Notes under the pieces: generated by a model
What the model was told of the DNA's origin: nothing
Database searches by the model: none
What the model saw: the letters and a program-made list of their open reading frames with translations, nothing else
Part shown: positions 16,574-24,855 of the stretch, piece after piece
Numbering within the stretch: the first letter of the stretch is position 1
Layout of the letters: the number at the start of each line of letters is the position of its first letter
Source of the DNA: Streptomyces sp. NBC_00341
GTDB lineage: Bacteria > Actinomycetota > Actinomycetes > Streptomycetales > Streptomycetaceae
Assembly (NCBI RefSeq): GCF_041435055.1
Contig: NZ_CP108002.1
Location: forward strand, 4,340,001-4,404,000
Direction of reading: 5' to 3'
Length of the DNA stretch: 64,000 nucleotides
Position numbers and translations under genes: made by a program

Positions 16574-16587
16574 CGTCACATGTGACG
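16574..16587. promoter_or_regulatory. Perfect 14-bp palindrome CGTCACATGTGACG
   Basis: CGTCACATGTGACG is an exact palindrome ending 8 nt before the ATG of the Pro/Ser-rich protein at 16596. It occupies the place where a Shine-Dalgarno would be, and no good ribosome site is seen otherwise. It looks like an operator for an unidentified dimeric regulator. Confidence 0.5.
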
Positions 16588-16595
16588 CTGGCCAC

Positions 16596-17393
16596 ATGGC
16601 TTCAGGACACTCCCCCTCGCGGCCCTCGTGGCGCGCGGCCTGCCTCGCACTGACGGCGGCCGCGGCCCTCGGGGTCATGACGGGCGGGGAGGCGCGGGCG
16701 GCGGGACCCTCCTTGGCCGCGCGGGCGGCGGGACCCTCCTTGGCCGCGCGGGCGGCGGGACCTTCCGTGGCCGCGCGTTTCGCATCCGCCACGCCGGGAC
16801 AGGCCGGACCGTCGTCGGGACCGGCTGGACCGTCCTCGGCGCCGGCCGGACCGTCCTCGGCACCGTCGTCCGGGTCCGCCTCCGGGCCGTCGCAGGGTTC
16901 GTCGCCAGGCGTGACACCGTCCGCGACGCCCACCGTGCCGCCCTCGGAGTCCACGCCCGCCCCGCAGGGCCCCGGCGCATCCTCCGCCGCACCCGCACCG
17001 CCGCCCCCCTCCGCACCCCTGCCGTCCGACGCCTCCGGATCGCCCTCACCGAGCGCCGGATCGCCGCGGCCGGACGGCGAGCAGTCACCGCTGGCCGGGC
17101 TGCCCGCCGGGGAGGGGCGGCAGCGCCCCGGGCGGCAACTGACGCCCCGGGAGATCGCTCGGGCCGACGACGCCATCGAGGCCGCGGAGAACCAGTCCGC
17201 CGCGACGGACCCCGCCGCCGTACCGGCCGTCACCCCTGACGCGAGCATGTCGCCCGGGGCCGGCCGATACGCGCGTCAGGCCCTCGACGGACAGGCCGTA
17301 CAGCAGGTCAAGGAGATGTCGCTCGGCGTGGGAATCTGCCTGGTCGGACTGGGTCTCGGCTTCCTCGCACTGCGCATGCGCCGCGCCGACTGA
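16596..17393 (+). CDS. Secreted, C-terminally membrane-anchored Pro/Ser/Ala-rich protein
   Basis: A 265-residue protein of unknown function. A signal peptide (residues 1-36, ending in ARA) is followed by three near-identical 9-residue repeats AAGPSLAAR (27-bp DNA repeats at 16692-16775), a long Pro/Ser/Gly/Ala-rich stalk (to about 170), a short helix-prone segment (REIARADDAIEAAENQ) and a C-terminal transmembrane helix with a basic end (about 240-262, then RMRRAD). The topology is an extracellular stalk held by a C-terminal anchor. There is no LPXTG/LAXTG sorting motif. The palindrome at 16574 suggests dedicated regulation. Confidence 0.65.
   Translation: MASGHSPSRPSWRAACLALTAAAALGVMTGGEARAAGPSLAARAAGPSLAARAAGPSVAARFASATPGQAGPSSGPAGPSSAPAGPSSAPSSGSASGPSQGSSPGVTPSATPTVPPSESTPAPQGPGASSAAPAPPPPSAPLPSDASGSPSPSAGSPRPDGEQSPLAGLPAGEGRQRPGRQLTPREIARADDAIEAAENQSAATDPAAVPAVTPDASMSPGAGRYARQALDGQAVQQVKEMSLGVGICLVGLGLGFLALRMRRAD
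16692..16775 (+). repeat. 27-bp tandem repeat, about three units
   Basis: Two identical and one diverged 27-bp unit (starts near 16692, 16719 and 16746) encode the repeated AAGPS(L/V)AAR just after the signal peptide of the stalk protein. The reading frame is kept. Confidence 0.85.
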
Positions 17394-17440
17394 CCACCGC
17401 ACCCGAGGCGCCCCACCCACCTTCGCACCAGGTCACAGAC

Positions 17441-17478
17441 TTGCGTTCGGCAACATACTCGGTATACATACTCAGTAT
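17441..17478 (+). promoter_or_regulatory. PadR-gene promoter (leaderless) with two overlapping operators
   Basis: TTGCGT (17441-17446), a 16-nt spacer and TATACA (17463-17468) form a good sigma-70-type promoter whose start site would fall on or next to the ATG at 17477. There is no Shine-Dalgarno. Two 11-bp near-palindromes, ATACTCGGTAT (17455-17465) and ATACTCAGTAT (17468-17478), sit 13 bp apart across the -10 and the start codon. This fits tight autorepression by the PadR protein. Confidence 0.65.
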
Positions 17479-18088
17479 GTCGATCCGTCACGGGCTACTC
17501 GCCCTCCTGGAGCGGGGGCCGCGCTACGGCTCCCAGCTCCGCACCGAATTCGAGTCCCGCACCGGCTCCACCTGGCCGCTCAACGTCGGGCAGGTGTACA
17601 CGACGCTGAGCCGACTGGAGCGTGACGGCCTGGTCGTCCAGGACGGCGAGGACGACCAGGGCCACTCCCTGTACTCGATCAGCGACGAGGGGCGCTCCGA
17701 GCTGCGCAGCTGGTTCGAGACCCCCGTGGACCGGAGCAGCCCGCCCCGCGACGAGCTGGCCATCAAGCTCGCCATGGCCGTCGGCGCACCCGGCGTGGAC
17801 ATCAGGGCCGTCATCCAGTCCCAGCGCCACCACACCGTGAAGGCGATGCAGGACTACACGCGTCTCAAGGCGCAGGCCCTCACCGATGTGCCCGCCAACC
17901 GCGACGAGGTCGCCTGGCTGCTCGTACTGGAACAGCTGATCTTCCAGGCCGAGGCGGAGGCCCGCTGGCTGGACCACTGCGAGGCCCGGCTGGTCCGGCT
18001 GGCGGAGGCCGCCGCCACGGAGCCGGAGACCGCCGCGCCCGCCCCCGCCCGCACCACCCGCACCGCCAAGGCCCGCACCCGCCGCTGA
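17477..18088 (+). CDS. PadR-family transcriptional regulator
   Basis: A 203-residue regulator starting at ATG 17477 (MSIRHGLLALLERGPRYG). The winged-helix domain covers about residues 1-85 (QLRTEFE, LNVGQVYTTLSRLERDGLV, YSISDEGRSELRSWF). A C-terminal helical PadR_C dimerisation region covers about 95-180, followed by an Ala/Arg/Thr tail. PadR proteins usually repress neighbouring efflux genes and are released by a ligand. Here an ABC-FtsX exporter follows after 89 nt. The mRNA is probably leaderless and the gene autoregulated through the operators at 17455-17478. Confidence 0.9.
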   Translation: MSIRHGLLALLERGPRYGSQLRTEFESRTGSTWPLNVGQVYTTLSRLERDGLVVQDGEDDQGHSLYSISDEGRSELRSWFETPVDRSSPPRDELAIKLAMAVGAPGVDIRAVIQSQRHHTVKAMQDYTRLKAQALTDVPANRDEVAWLLVLEQLIFQAEAEARWLDHCEARLVRLAEAAATEPETAAPAPARTTRTAKARTRR

Positions 18089-18177
18089 GCCACGGCCACG
18101 GCCGCCCACTGCCGGAGACCGGCCCAGAGGCGCACCGACCACAGAACCGATTTTGTTCCGAGGGGGAACCACCCGTC

Positions 18178-18945
18178 ATGTCACTGCACGCCCCGTCTCC
18201 GACCGCTCCGCCCTTGTCGGTGGACGCGCCGGTGCTCGAACTCCGCTCGCTCACCCGCACCCACGGCACCGGCATAGCCGAGGTGCACGCCCTGCGCGGC
18301 ATCAACCTGTCGGTGCACGCCGGTGAGCTCGTCGCCGTGATGGGCCCGTCCGGCTCGGGCAAGTCCACCCTGCTGACCATCGCCGGCGGCCTGGACACCG
18401 CGACCGCGGGCCAGGTCGTCATCGAGGGCCAGGACATCGCCGCGCTCGGCCGCAAGGGCGTGGCCGCGCTGCGCCGCCGCAGCGTCGGCTACGTCTTCCA
18501 GGACTACAACCTGATCCCCGCCCTGACCGCCGCCGAGAACATCGCCCTGCCGCGTGAGCTGGACGGCGTCCCCGTCCGCAAGGCGCGCAAGGAGGCCCGT
18601 GCCGCGCTGGAGGAGATGAACCTCCTGGAGATCGGTGACCGCTTCCCCGACGAGATGTCCGGCGGCCAGCAGCAGCGCGTCGCGATCGCCCGCGCGCTGG
18701 TGGGGGACCGGCGCCTGGTGCTCGCCGACGAGCCGACCGGGGCGCTCGACTCCGAGACCGGCGAGATCGTCCTCGCGCTGCTGCGCAACCGCTGCGACCA
18801 GGGCGCGGCCGGGGTGATGGTGACGCACGAACCGCGCTACGCCGCCTGGGCGGACCGGGTCGTCTTCCTGCGGGACGGCTCGATCGTCGACCAGACGCTG
18901 AGCGTCGGCGCCGACTCGCTGCTCGCCGCCGGGGGCTCCGAGTGA
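18178..18945 (+). CDS. ABC transporter ATP-binding protein (MacB/LolD type)
   Basis: A 255-residue ATPase. Walker A is GPSGSGKST (about residues 56-64), the signature is MSGGQQQRVAIARAL, Walker B is LVLADEPTGALD, and the switch His is in VTHEPRYA. It belongs to the family that pairs with FtsX-like permeases, which work by mechanotransmission rather than classic transport. GAGGGGGA lies 10 nt before ATG 18178. The TGA overlaps the GTG of the permease gene (GTGA), so the two are coupled. Confidence 0.95.
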   Translation: MSLHAPSPTAPPLSVDAPVLELRSLTRTHGTGIAEVHALRGINLSVHAGELVAVMGPSGSGKSTLLTIAGGLDTATAGQVVIEGQDIAALGRKGVAALRRRSVGYVFQDYNLIPALTAAENIALPRELDGVPVRKARKEARAALEEMNLLEIGDRFPDEMSGGQQQRVAIARALVGDRRLVLADEPTGALDSETGEIVLALLRNRCDQGAAGVMVTHEPRYAAWADRVVFLRDGSIVDQTLSVGADSLLAAGGSE

Positions 18946-21794
18946 GCGTCTTCACGGGGTGGCGCGCCGCCCTGCGGATAGCCCGGCGCGACGCCATGCG
19001 CGCCAAGGGCCGCAGCGCGCTGGTGGTCGCGATGATCGCGATACCGGTGCTCGGCGTCACCGCCCTCGACGTGACGTACCGCAGTGTGGAGACCTCCACC
19101 GCCGAGAAGCTGGCGGCTCAGGTGGGGTCGGCCGACGCGCTGTTCAGGGACCCCCAGGCCGGTCCGCTGGACCAGTCGGTCAGCGGGGACGACTACAGCC
19201 CCCTCAGCGAGGACCCGCCGCCGGACGAGGAGATCCCCGCGATCGACCTGCGGACCACGTTCCCGAAGGGTGCGCGCTCCATCAGCATCCAGTCGGTACC
19301 CGCGAACGTCACCACCGGGTACGGCGTCGCGGACGTCGACATCGTCGAGTTCCGGACCTCGGACGCGATGGCGCGCGGCAAGCTCGACCTCGTCGACGGC
19401 GCGTTCCCGAAGGGCACCGGCGAGATGGTCGCCACCGAGGCGTTCCTGAAGTCGGCCGGACTGCACGTCGGCTCACACATCACCGTGCGCGGACCGAACC
19501 GGAAGTACACCGTCACCGGCACGGTCGAGCAGCCGGAGAACCTGACGGTCAAGGCCCTGTACGCGGACCCGGGCGCGGTCATCGCCCCGTGGAAGGCCAA
19601 CGCCGCCCGCGACAAGAAGGTGCTGCCGCCGAATTCCGACGAACTGACCTGGCTGGTGAAGGCGGGCAACGGGACGGGGGTCAGCTGGTCCGACGTGATG
19701 GCGGCCAACAAGAAGGGCGCGCTCGTCGTCTCTCGCCAGGTCGTCCTCGACCCGCCGCCGGACTCCGAGGTCCCGCTGATCAAGAAGCACGGCAGCAACC
19801 CGGCACCCGAATCCTCGGACGAGCTGAGCGCGGCCCTCATCACGGTCGTCGCGATGGCGGTCCTGGAGATCGTGCTGCTCGCCGGACCGGCCTTCGCCGT
19901 CGGCGCGCGCCGCTCACGCCGTCAGCTCGGCCTCCTCGGCACCTGCGGCGGGGACCGGCGCCACGTGCGGGCCGTGGTCCTCTCCGGCGGGCTGGTGCTC
20001 GGCGGCGCCGGAGCCGTGGTGGGGGTGGTGGCCGGACTGGTGCTCACGGCGGTGTGCCGGCCGCTGATCGAGGAGCAGGCCCAGCACCGCTTCGGCTCGC
20101 TCGTCATGGACCCGAAGGAACTGCTGGCCATCGCGGTGATCGGAATGATCACCGGAGTGCTGGCAGCGCTGGCCCCGGCGATCGTGGCGGGCCGGCAGTC
20201 CGTACTGGAGTCGCTCACCGGACACCGCGGTGTCCGGCGTGGCTCCCGGATCCTGCCCATCGTGGGCGCCTGCGCCCTGGCCATCGGCGTCGCGATCGCC
20301 GTCCTGGGCGGCACCACCGGCAACTCCACCGAGGTCGCCGCCGGTTCGGTAATCGCCGAGCTGGGACTCCTGTGCTGCATCCCGGTGATCGTCGGGTTCC
20401 TCGGGCGGCTCGGCCGCACACTCCCGCTCTCGCCCCGGATGGCGCTGCGCGACGCGGCCCGCAACCGGGGCAGGACCGCTCCGGCGGTCGCGGCGGTGAT
20501 GGCCGCGGTCGCGGGCTCGGTGGCCATCGCCACGTTCGTGTCCAGCAAGGACGCCCAGGGGGAGTACGACTACACGCCGATGTTCAGCGCGAAGTCGGTC
20601 GTGCTGTACGCCGCCGACGGAGACAACACCAAGGCGGTGGAGCAGGTGGCACGGGCGGCGGTGGAGCGGAACATGAACCCCATCGGCAAACCCGCCGAGG
20701 TCTCCCGGGGCTGGGCCGGCAGCGACTGCAACACCTACTACGAGGACGAGAACGCCTGCGGCTCGCTCGAACTGGTCAAGCCCACCGGCAAGGGGCACAC
20801 CTGCCCGCTGCACACCAAGGGTGCCAAGGAGCTCGCACTCCGGTTGAGCGACGAGGAGCACCGCCGCACGATGCACTCCCCCGAGTGCGTGGACGAGCGC
20901 TACACCATCGACGCGTTCAACTCGGGTGGGAGCAACATCGTCATCGGTGACGCGTCGCTGCTCAGGACGTACGTCAAGCTCGACGACCCGGCCGCCGCCA
21001 AGGCGCTGGAGGCGGGCACCCCCGTGCTGCTCAACCGGGCGTACGCAAAGGACGGGCAGGTCACGGTCAAGGCCGTTCACCGGTACAGCGACAAGGACAA
21101 GAAGAATCGCGCCCTGCATCCGGGCCCGGCCAGGACGACGACGGACCGGCTGAAGGTGTACGTCGCGGACGCCAAGTACGCCGAGACTCCCGGAATCCGC
21201 ATGATCATGCCGGAGAAGACCGCACAGCGGCTCGGACTGCACACCGCGGCGTACGGCAGTGTGTACAGCGTCCCCCGCCCGCCGACGGACGCGGAGTCGC
21301 AGCGGACCGATGCCGCGATCCAGCAGGCCGGTGCGAACGTCTTCGTGCGCACCGGATCGGAACCCGGTGACCGCGAGGACACCATGCTGCTGGTGCTGAC
21401 GCTGTTCGCCGGGGTGGTGACGGTGGGTGCGGCCGCGATCACGACCGGGTTGTCCAAGGCCGACGCGGAGGCCGACCTCACCACGCTCAGCGCGGTGGGC
21501 GCGCCCCCGCGGGTACGGCGGACCCTGTCCGGGTTCCAGTGCCTGGTGGTGGCGCTCACCGGGGTGCTGCTCGGGACGGCCGCGGGACTGGTGCCCGCGG
21601 TGGCGCTGCGCCTGATCGACCTGCGCAACGCGCTGGAGGAGATGCGGCAGGACCCGATGGAGTCCGCGTACACCCCGATCGTGGTGCCCTGGGTGACCAT
21701 CGGCTTGCTGGCCGTGGTCGTTCCGCTGCTGGCCGGGTTGCTGGCGGCGCTGTTCACCCGCTCCCGGCTGACGCTGTCACGGCGGGCGGGATGA
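18942..21794 (+). CDS. FtsX-like permease, large two-module form
   Basis: A 950-residue membrane protein with two FtsX modules: an N-terminal helix (about 25-45), a large external region (about 50-290), helices at about 295-410 and 440-475, a second external region (about 540-800), and C-terminal helices (about 805-945). The second external domain has several Cys (DCNTYYEDENACGS, TCPL, SPECVDE) that may form disulfides outside the cell. Such ABC/FtsX pairs under PadR export peptides or toxic compounds, or signal envelope stress; the substrate is unknown. Confidence 0.9.
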   Translation: MSVFTGWRAALRIARRDAMRAKGRSALVVAMIAIPVLGVTALDVTYRSVETSTAEKLAAQVGSADALFRDPQAGPLDQSVSGDDYSPLSEDPPPDEEIPAIDLRTTFPKGARSISIQSVPANVTTGYGVADVDIVEFRTSDAMARGKLDLVDGAFPKGTGEMVATEAFLKSAGLHVGSHITVRGPNRKYTVTGTVEQPENLTVKALYADPGAVIAPWKANAARDKKVLPPNSDELTWLVKAGNGTGVSWSDVMAANKKGALVVSRQVVLDPPPDSEVPLIKKHGSNPAPESSDELSAALITVVAMAVLEIVLLAGPAFAVGARRSRRQLGLLGTCGGDRRHVRAVVLSGGLVLGGAGAVVGVVAGLVLTAVCRPLIEEQAQHRFGSLVMDPKELLAIAVIGMITGVLAALAPAIVAGRQSVLESLTGHRGVRRGSRILPIVGACALAIGVAIAVLGGTTGNSTEVAAGSVIAELGLLCCIPVIVGFLGRLGRTLPLSPRMALRDAARNRGRTAPAVAAVMAAVAGSVAIATFVSSKDAQGEYDYTPMFSAKSVVLYAADGDNTKAVEQVARAAVERNMNPIGKPAEVSRGWAGSDCNTYYEDENACGSLELVKPTGKGHTCPLHTKGAKELALRLSDEEHRRTMHSPECVDERYTIDAFNSGGSNIVIGDASLLRTYVKLDDPAAAKALEAGTPVLLNRAYAKDGQVTVKAVHRYSDKDKKNRALHPGPARTTTDRLKVYVADAKYAETPGIRMIMPEKTAQRLGLHTAAYGSVYSVPRPPTDAESQRTDAAIQQAGANVFVRTGSEPGDREDTMLLVLTLFAGVVTVGAAAITTGLSKADAEADLTTLSAVGAPPRVRRTLSGFQCLVVALTGVLLGTAAGLVPAVALRLIDLRNALEEMRQDPMESAYTPIVVPWVTIGLLAVVVPLLAGLLAALFTRSRLTLSRRAG

Positions 21795-21846
21795 CCGGTC
21801 GGCAGGCCCCGGCAGCGGGCTGACCAGTCGCTCCGGCGTCGTTCCG

Positions 21847-21886
21847 GTGCCCTCGGAAACGGTGGATCTCACGTTTCCGGGGGCAC
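21847..21886 (+). terminator. Hairpin terminator after the FtsX gene
   Basis: Arms of 15 nt (21847-21861 and 21872-21886) pair with one mismatch around a 10-nt loop. It lies 53 nt after the permease stop and before the bpa start. There is no U-run, as is common in Streptomyces. Confidence 0.6.
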
Positions 21887-21916
21887 CACAGTGCTGTACC
21901 GCAGGTGTGCGAGACA

Positions 21917-22474
21917 ATGGACGACATGGAGATGCCGAGGAATGAACGGTCGCAGGAGCACCCCCAAGTCCTCGTGGTGGGACAGGACGGAATGGCGATC
22001 GGCGGCGGTGGCACTGACGACGAGTCGCGCGAGATCCCGGTGACGGAGATGGTCGAGCAGCCCGCGAAGGTGATGCGCATCGGCAGCATGATCAAGCAGC
22101 TCCTGGAGGAGGTCAGGGCGGCTCCTCTCGACGAGGCCAGCCGGGTCCGCCTCAAGGAGATCCACGCCAGCTCGGTCAAGGAGCTGGAGGACGGCCTCGC
22201 GCCGGAGCTGGTGGAGGAGCTGGAGCGGCTCTCACTGCCGTTCACCGAGGAGTCGGTTCCCTCGGAGGCGGAACTGCGGATCGCGCAGGCCCAGTTGGTG
22301 GGCTGGCTGGAGGGCCTCTTCCACGGCATCCAGACGGCGCTGTTCGCCCAGCAGATGGCGGCCCGCGCTCAGTTGGAGCAGATGCGCCGCGCCCTGCCCC
22401 CGGGCACGGTCCACGAGGAGGAGGAAGGCGGCGGGGACCCGCACGGAGCGATCCGCTCGGGCCCGTACCTGTAA
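21917..22474 (+). CDS. bpa: Bacterial proteasome activator Bpa/PafE
   Basis: A 185-residue ATP-independent activator that docks on the 20S proteasome and helps degrade unfolded or specific proteins. The helical core (VEQPAKVMRIGSMIKQLL, APLDEASRVRLKEIH, AQLVGWLEGLFHGIQTAL) is almost identical to Mycobacterium tuberculosis Bpa as I recall it. The C terminus GPYL is the proteasome-docking tail (GQYL in M. tuberculosis), with the penultimate Tyr kept. ATG 21917 is chosen; GTG 21905 and ATG 21926 are possible. Proteasome genes are not in the window, so it acts in trans with a distant prcAB. Confidence 0.93.
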   Translation: MDDMEMPRNERSQEHPQVLVVGQDGMAIGGGGTDDESREIPVTEMVEQPAKVMRIGSMIKQLLEEVRAAPLDEASRVRLKEIHASSVKELEDGLAPELVEELERLSLPFTEESVPSEAELRIAQAQLVGWLEGLFHGIQTALFAQQMAARAQLEQMRRALPPGTVHEEEEGGGDPHGAIRSGPYL

Positions 22475-22556
22475 CCCGGACACCCGCTTGACCCCGTAAC
22501 CCCGTATCCGTATCCGTATCCTTACCAGTACCCGTACTGATCAGTCAGGACGTCCG

Positions 22557-22593
22557 AAGGGCCCGGCACACGGTCTCCGTGTGCCGGGCCCTT
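22557..22593. terminator. Strong bidirectional hairpin terminator between bpa and the quinone oxidoreductase gene
   Basis: Perfect 17-bp arms (22557-22573 and 22577-22593) enclose loop TCT, with a short A/T edge on both sides. It lies between two convergent genes and should stop both. Confidence 0.8.
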
Positions 22594-22596
22594 TCG

Positions 22597-22661
22597 GTGC
22601 GGGGTCGGGGTGCGGGGTTGCGGGGGTGCGGGGTGCGGGGTGCGGGGTGCGGGGTGCGGTG
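22597..22661. repeat. GGGGTGC heptamer tandem repeat (G-quadruplex-prone)
   Basis: About nine units of GGGGTGC or close variants run up to the stop codon of the quinone oxidoreductase gene (22668). The + strand has many G4 runs at regular spacing and could form quadruplexes; the tract is non-coding. Confidence 0.75.
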
Positions 22662-22667
22662 GCGGGC

Positions 22668-23657
22668 TCAGGCCGCTGCGGGTGAGCGGAGGAGCACCTT
22701 GCCGATGTGGGTGCTGGACTCCATCACCCGGTGTGCCTCGGCCGCGTCCGACATCGGCAGCGTACGGTCCACCACCGGCCGTACGACGCCGTCCGTGATG
22801 AGCGGCCAGACGTGCTCGCGTACGGCCGCGACGATCGCGGCCTTCTCCGCGAGCGGGCGCCCGCGCAGCGAGGTCGCGGTGACGGCGGCCCGCTTGCTCA
22901 GCAGGGCGCCGAGGTTCAGTTCGCCCTTGGCGCCGCCCTGGAGGCCGATGATCGCGAGCCGGCCGTTGACGGCGAGGGCCTGCACGTTCCGGTCCAGGTA
23001 CTTCGCGCCGATGATGTCCAGGATGACGTCGGCGCCCGCCCCGTCCGTCGCCCGGCTGATCTCCTCGACGAAGTCCTGCTCCCGGTAGTCGATCAGGATG
23101 TCGGCCCCCAGCTCCGCGCAGCGCTCCAGCTTCCCGGGCCCGCCCGCGGTCACCGCGACCCGGGCTCCGACCGCCTTGGCCAGCTGGATGGCCATCGTGC
23201 CGATGCCGCTGGACCCGCCGTGCACCAGCAGCGTCTCGGCGGGGCGCAGGTGCGCCACCATGAACACGTTCGACCAGACGGTCGCGGTCACCTCGGGGAG
23301 CGCCGCGGCGAGGACGAGGTCCAGTCCGGCCGGTACGGGGAGCAGCTGCCCGACCGGGACGGCGACCTTCTCCGCGTAACCGCCGCCCGCCAGCAGCGCG
23401 CACACCTCGTCGCCGACCGACCAGCCGGTGACACCGGCACCGATGGCGGAGATCCGGCCCGAGCACTCCAGCCCCGGGTAGGGCGAGGCGCCGGGCGGCG
23501 GGTTGTAGAAGCCCTGCCGCTGGAGCACATCCGCACGGTTGACCGCGCTGGAGACGACGTCGACGAGGACCTCGCCCTCGCCGGGTACGGGATCGGGCAC
23601 CTCGGCCCACACGAGCGCCTCGGGGCCACCGGGTTCGGGGATCGTGATCGCATGCAT
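22668..23657 (-). CDS. NAD(P)H:quinone oxidoreductase, zinc-independent MDR family
   Basis: A 329-residue soluble oxidoreductase of the QOR/PIG3 branch. It starts at ATG 23655-23657 (MHAITIPEPGGPEALVW). The GroES-like N domain has AVNRADVLQRQGFY and the nucleotide domain has VHGGSSGIGTMAIQLAKA (about 140-157, NADPH-binding Rossmann turn). There are no Zn-binding Cys. The substrate is a quinone or enal; the physiological one is unknown. It diverges in layout from the K+ channel gene and is probably monocistronic. Confidence 0.9.
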   Translation of the reverse strand: MHAITIPEPGGPEALVWAEVPDPVPGEGEVLVDVVSSAVNRADVLQRQGFYNPPPGASPYPGLECSGRISAIGAGVTGWSVGDEVCALLAGGGYAEKVAVPVGQLLPVPAGLDLVLAAALPEVTATVWSNVFMVAHLRPAETLLVHGGSSGIGTMAIQLAKAVGARVAVTAGGPGKLERCAELGADILIDYREQDFVEEISRATDGAGADVILDIIGAKYLDRNVQALAVNGRLAIIGLQGGAKGELNLGALLSKRAAVTATSLRGRPLAEKAAIVAAVREHVWPLITDGVVRPVVDRTLPMSDAAEAHRVMESSTHIGKVLLRSPAAA

Positions 23658-23750
23658 GGCCGCGAGGCTACTCCGTGCCGTGCGCACGAGGCCCGCGAGG
23701 CGCGGCCGGGGCCTGTCGGGCGCTGTTGGGCGCCTGGGGGTCCTGCCGGG

Positions 23751-24848
23751 TCAGGGGCGCGGTGCTGTCGGCGGGGTGTGGTTCGTGGGCGCCTCGTTCG
23801 TGGCCCGCACGATGGTGATCAGGCGGTCCGTCAGCTGGAGGGGGCTGGCCGCCGGATCGTCGTAACCGAGCAGCCGGTGACCGCGCAGAACGCTCACGAC
23901 GAGATCGTCGGTCTCCCGGACGTTCTTGCCCACCTCGGCCTTTATCACCGGCCGTTCGACCAGATCGAGCCCGCTGCCCTGCTGGATCAGGTCCTCCATC
24001 ACCGTGCCCGCGCTGGGGCTGAGCACGGAGAGACCGAGCAGCCGTCCGGCCGCACTGGCACTGGTGATCACGGCGTCGGCACCGGACTGCCGCAGCAGCG
24101 GGGCGTTCTCCTCCTCGCGCACCGCGGCGACGATCTTCGCCCCGCGGTTGAGCTGGCGGGCGGTCAGCGCGACCAGCACGGCCGTGTCATCGCGCTGGGT
24201 GGCGATGATGATCTGACGCGCCTTCTGCACCTCGGCCCGCAGCAGCACATCGCTGCGCGTCGCGTCCCCGAGTACCCCGGTGAACCCCTCGGCGTTGGCG
24301 ATCTCTATCACCTTGGACGCCGGGTCGACGATGACGATCTGGTCGTTCCGCAGCCCGGTGGCGCACAGGGTCTGGATGGCCGAGCGGCCCTTCGTGCCGA
24401 AGCCGACGACGACGGTGTGGTCACGCAAGTTGGTTCTCCAACGCTTCAGCCGGAAGTCCTCCCGGGTCCGCTCCGTGAGGACCTCAAGGGTGGTGCCGAC
24501 CAGGATGATGAGGAAGAGCACGCGCAGTGGTGTCACGAACACCACATTGATGAGCCGGGCTCCGTCGCTGTACGGGGTGATGTCGCCGTACCCGGTGGTC
24601 GAGAGCGTGACCGTCGCGTAGTAGACGGCGTCCAGCAGGTCGACGCTGCCGTCGGCCGCGTCGTGATAGCCGCCACGGTCGACCCAGACGATCAGCACCG
24701 TGGTGGCAAGCACCATCAGAGCCATCATCAGCCGCTTGGCGACCTGGCGCGCGGGGCCGTCGACGACCCTTCGGGGGAGCATCACCCGGGTGGGGACGAC
24801 ATGCTCCTCGGCGCGCCTGGCCATCGCGTCATGGCCGGGAAGTTTCAC
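23751..24848 (-). CDS. Potassium channel with RCK/TrkA-N domain
   Basis: A roughly 365-residue two-helix K+ channel. TM1 is about residues 38-56 and the selectivity filter is TTGYGD (about 85), followed by TM2 (LINVVFVTPLRVLFLIILVG). A cytosolic RCK domain with a Rossmann GFGTKGRSAI motif follows, then a TrkA-C-like part. I prefer the GTG at 24848 (GAAGGG 8 nt upstream); GTG 24857 (overlapping the MoeA-like gene) and ATG 24824 are alternatives. The parS palindrome lies exactly in this start region, and the choice is uncertain. Confidence 0.88.
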   Translation of the reverse strand: MKLPGHDAMARRAEEHVVPTRVMLPRRVVDGPARQVAKRLMMALMVLATTVLIVWVDRGGYHDAADGSVDLLDAVYYATVTLSTTGYGDITPYSDGARLINVVFVTPLRVLFLIILVGTTLEVLTERTREDFRLKRWRTNLRDHTVVVGFGTKGRSAIQTLCATGLRNDQIVIVDPASKVIEIANAEGFTGVLGDATRSDVLLRAEVQKARQIIIATQRDDTAVLVALTARQLNRGAKIVAAVREEENAPLLRQSGADAVITSASAAGRLLGLSVLSPSAGTVMEDLIQQGSGLDLVERPVIKAEVGKNVRETDDLVVSVLRGHRLLGYDDPAASPLQLTDRLITIVRATNEAPTNHTPPTAPRP

Positions 24849-24855
24849 GTGAAAC
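24842..24855. other. parS site (ParB-binding palindrome)
   Basis: GTTTCACGTGAAAC is identical to the 14-bp core of the Streptomyces parS consensus. It overlaps the last codons of the MoeA-like gene and the start of the K+ channel gene, so it is partly coding. ParB binding here would support origin segregation during sporulation; this is known for the element and inferred for this copy. Confidence 0.9.

Noticed and set aside
16574..16587. CRP site
   Set aside because: The half-sites are in the opposite order (TCACA then TGTGA) and without the 6-nt spacer.
14763..16595. A 610-codon minus-strand frame
   Set aside because: It is antisense to the PASTA-like kinase; no recognisable domain.
16596..17393. 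Sortase substrate
   Set aside because: The C-terminal helix has a basic tail but no LPXTG or LAXTG motif before it.
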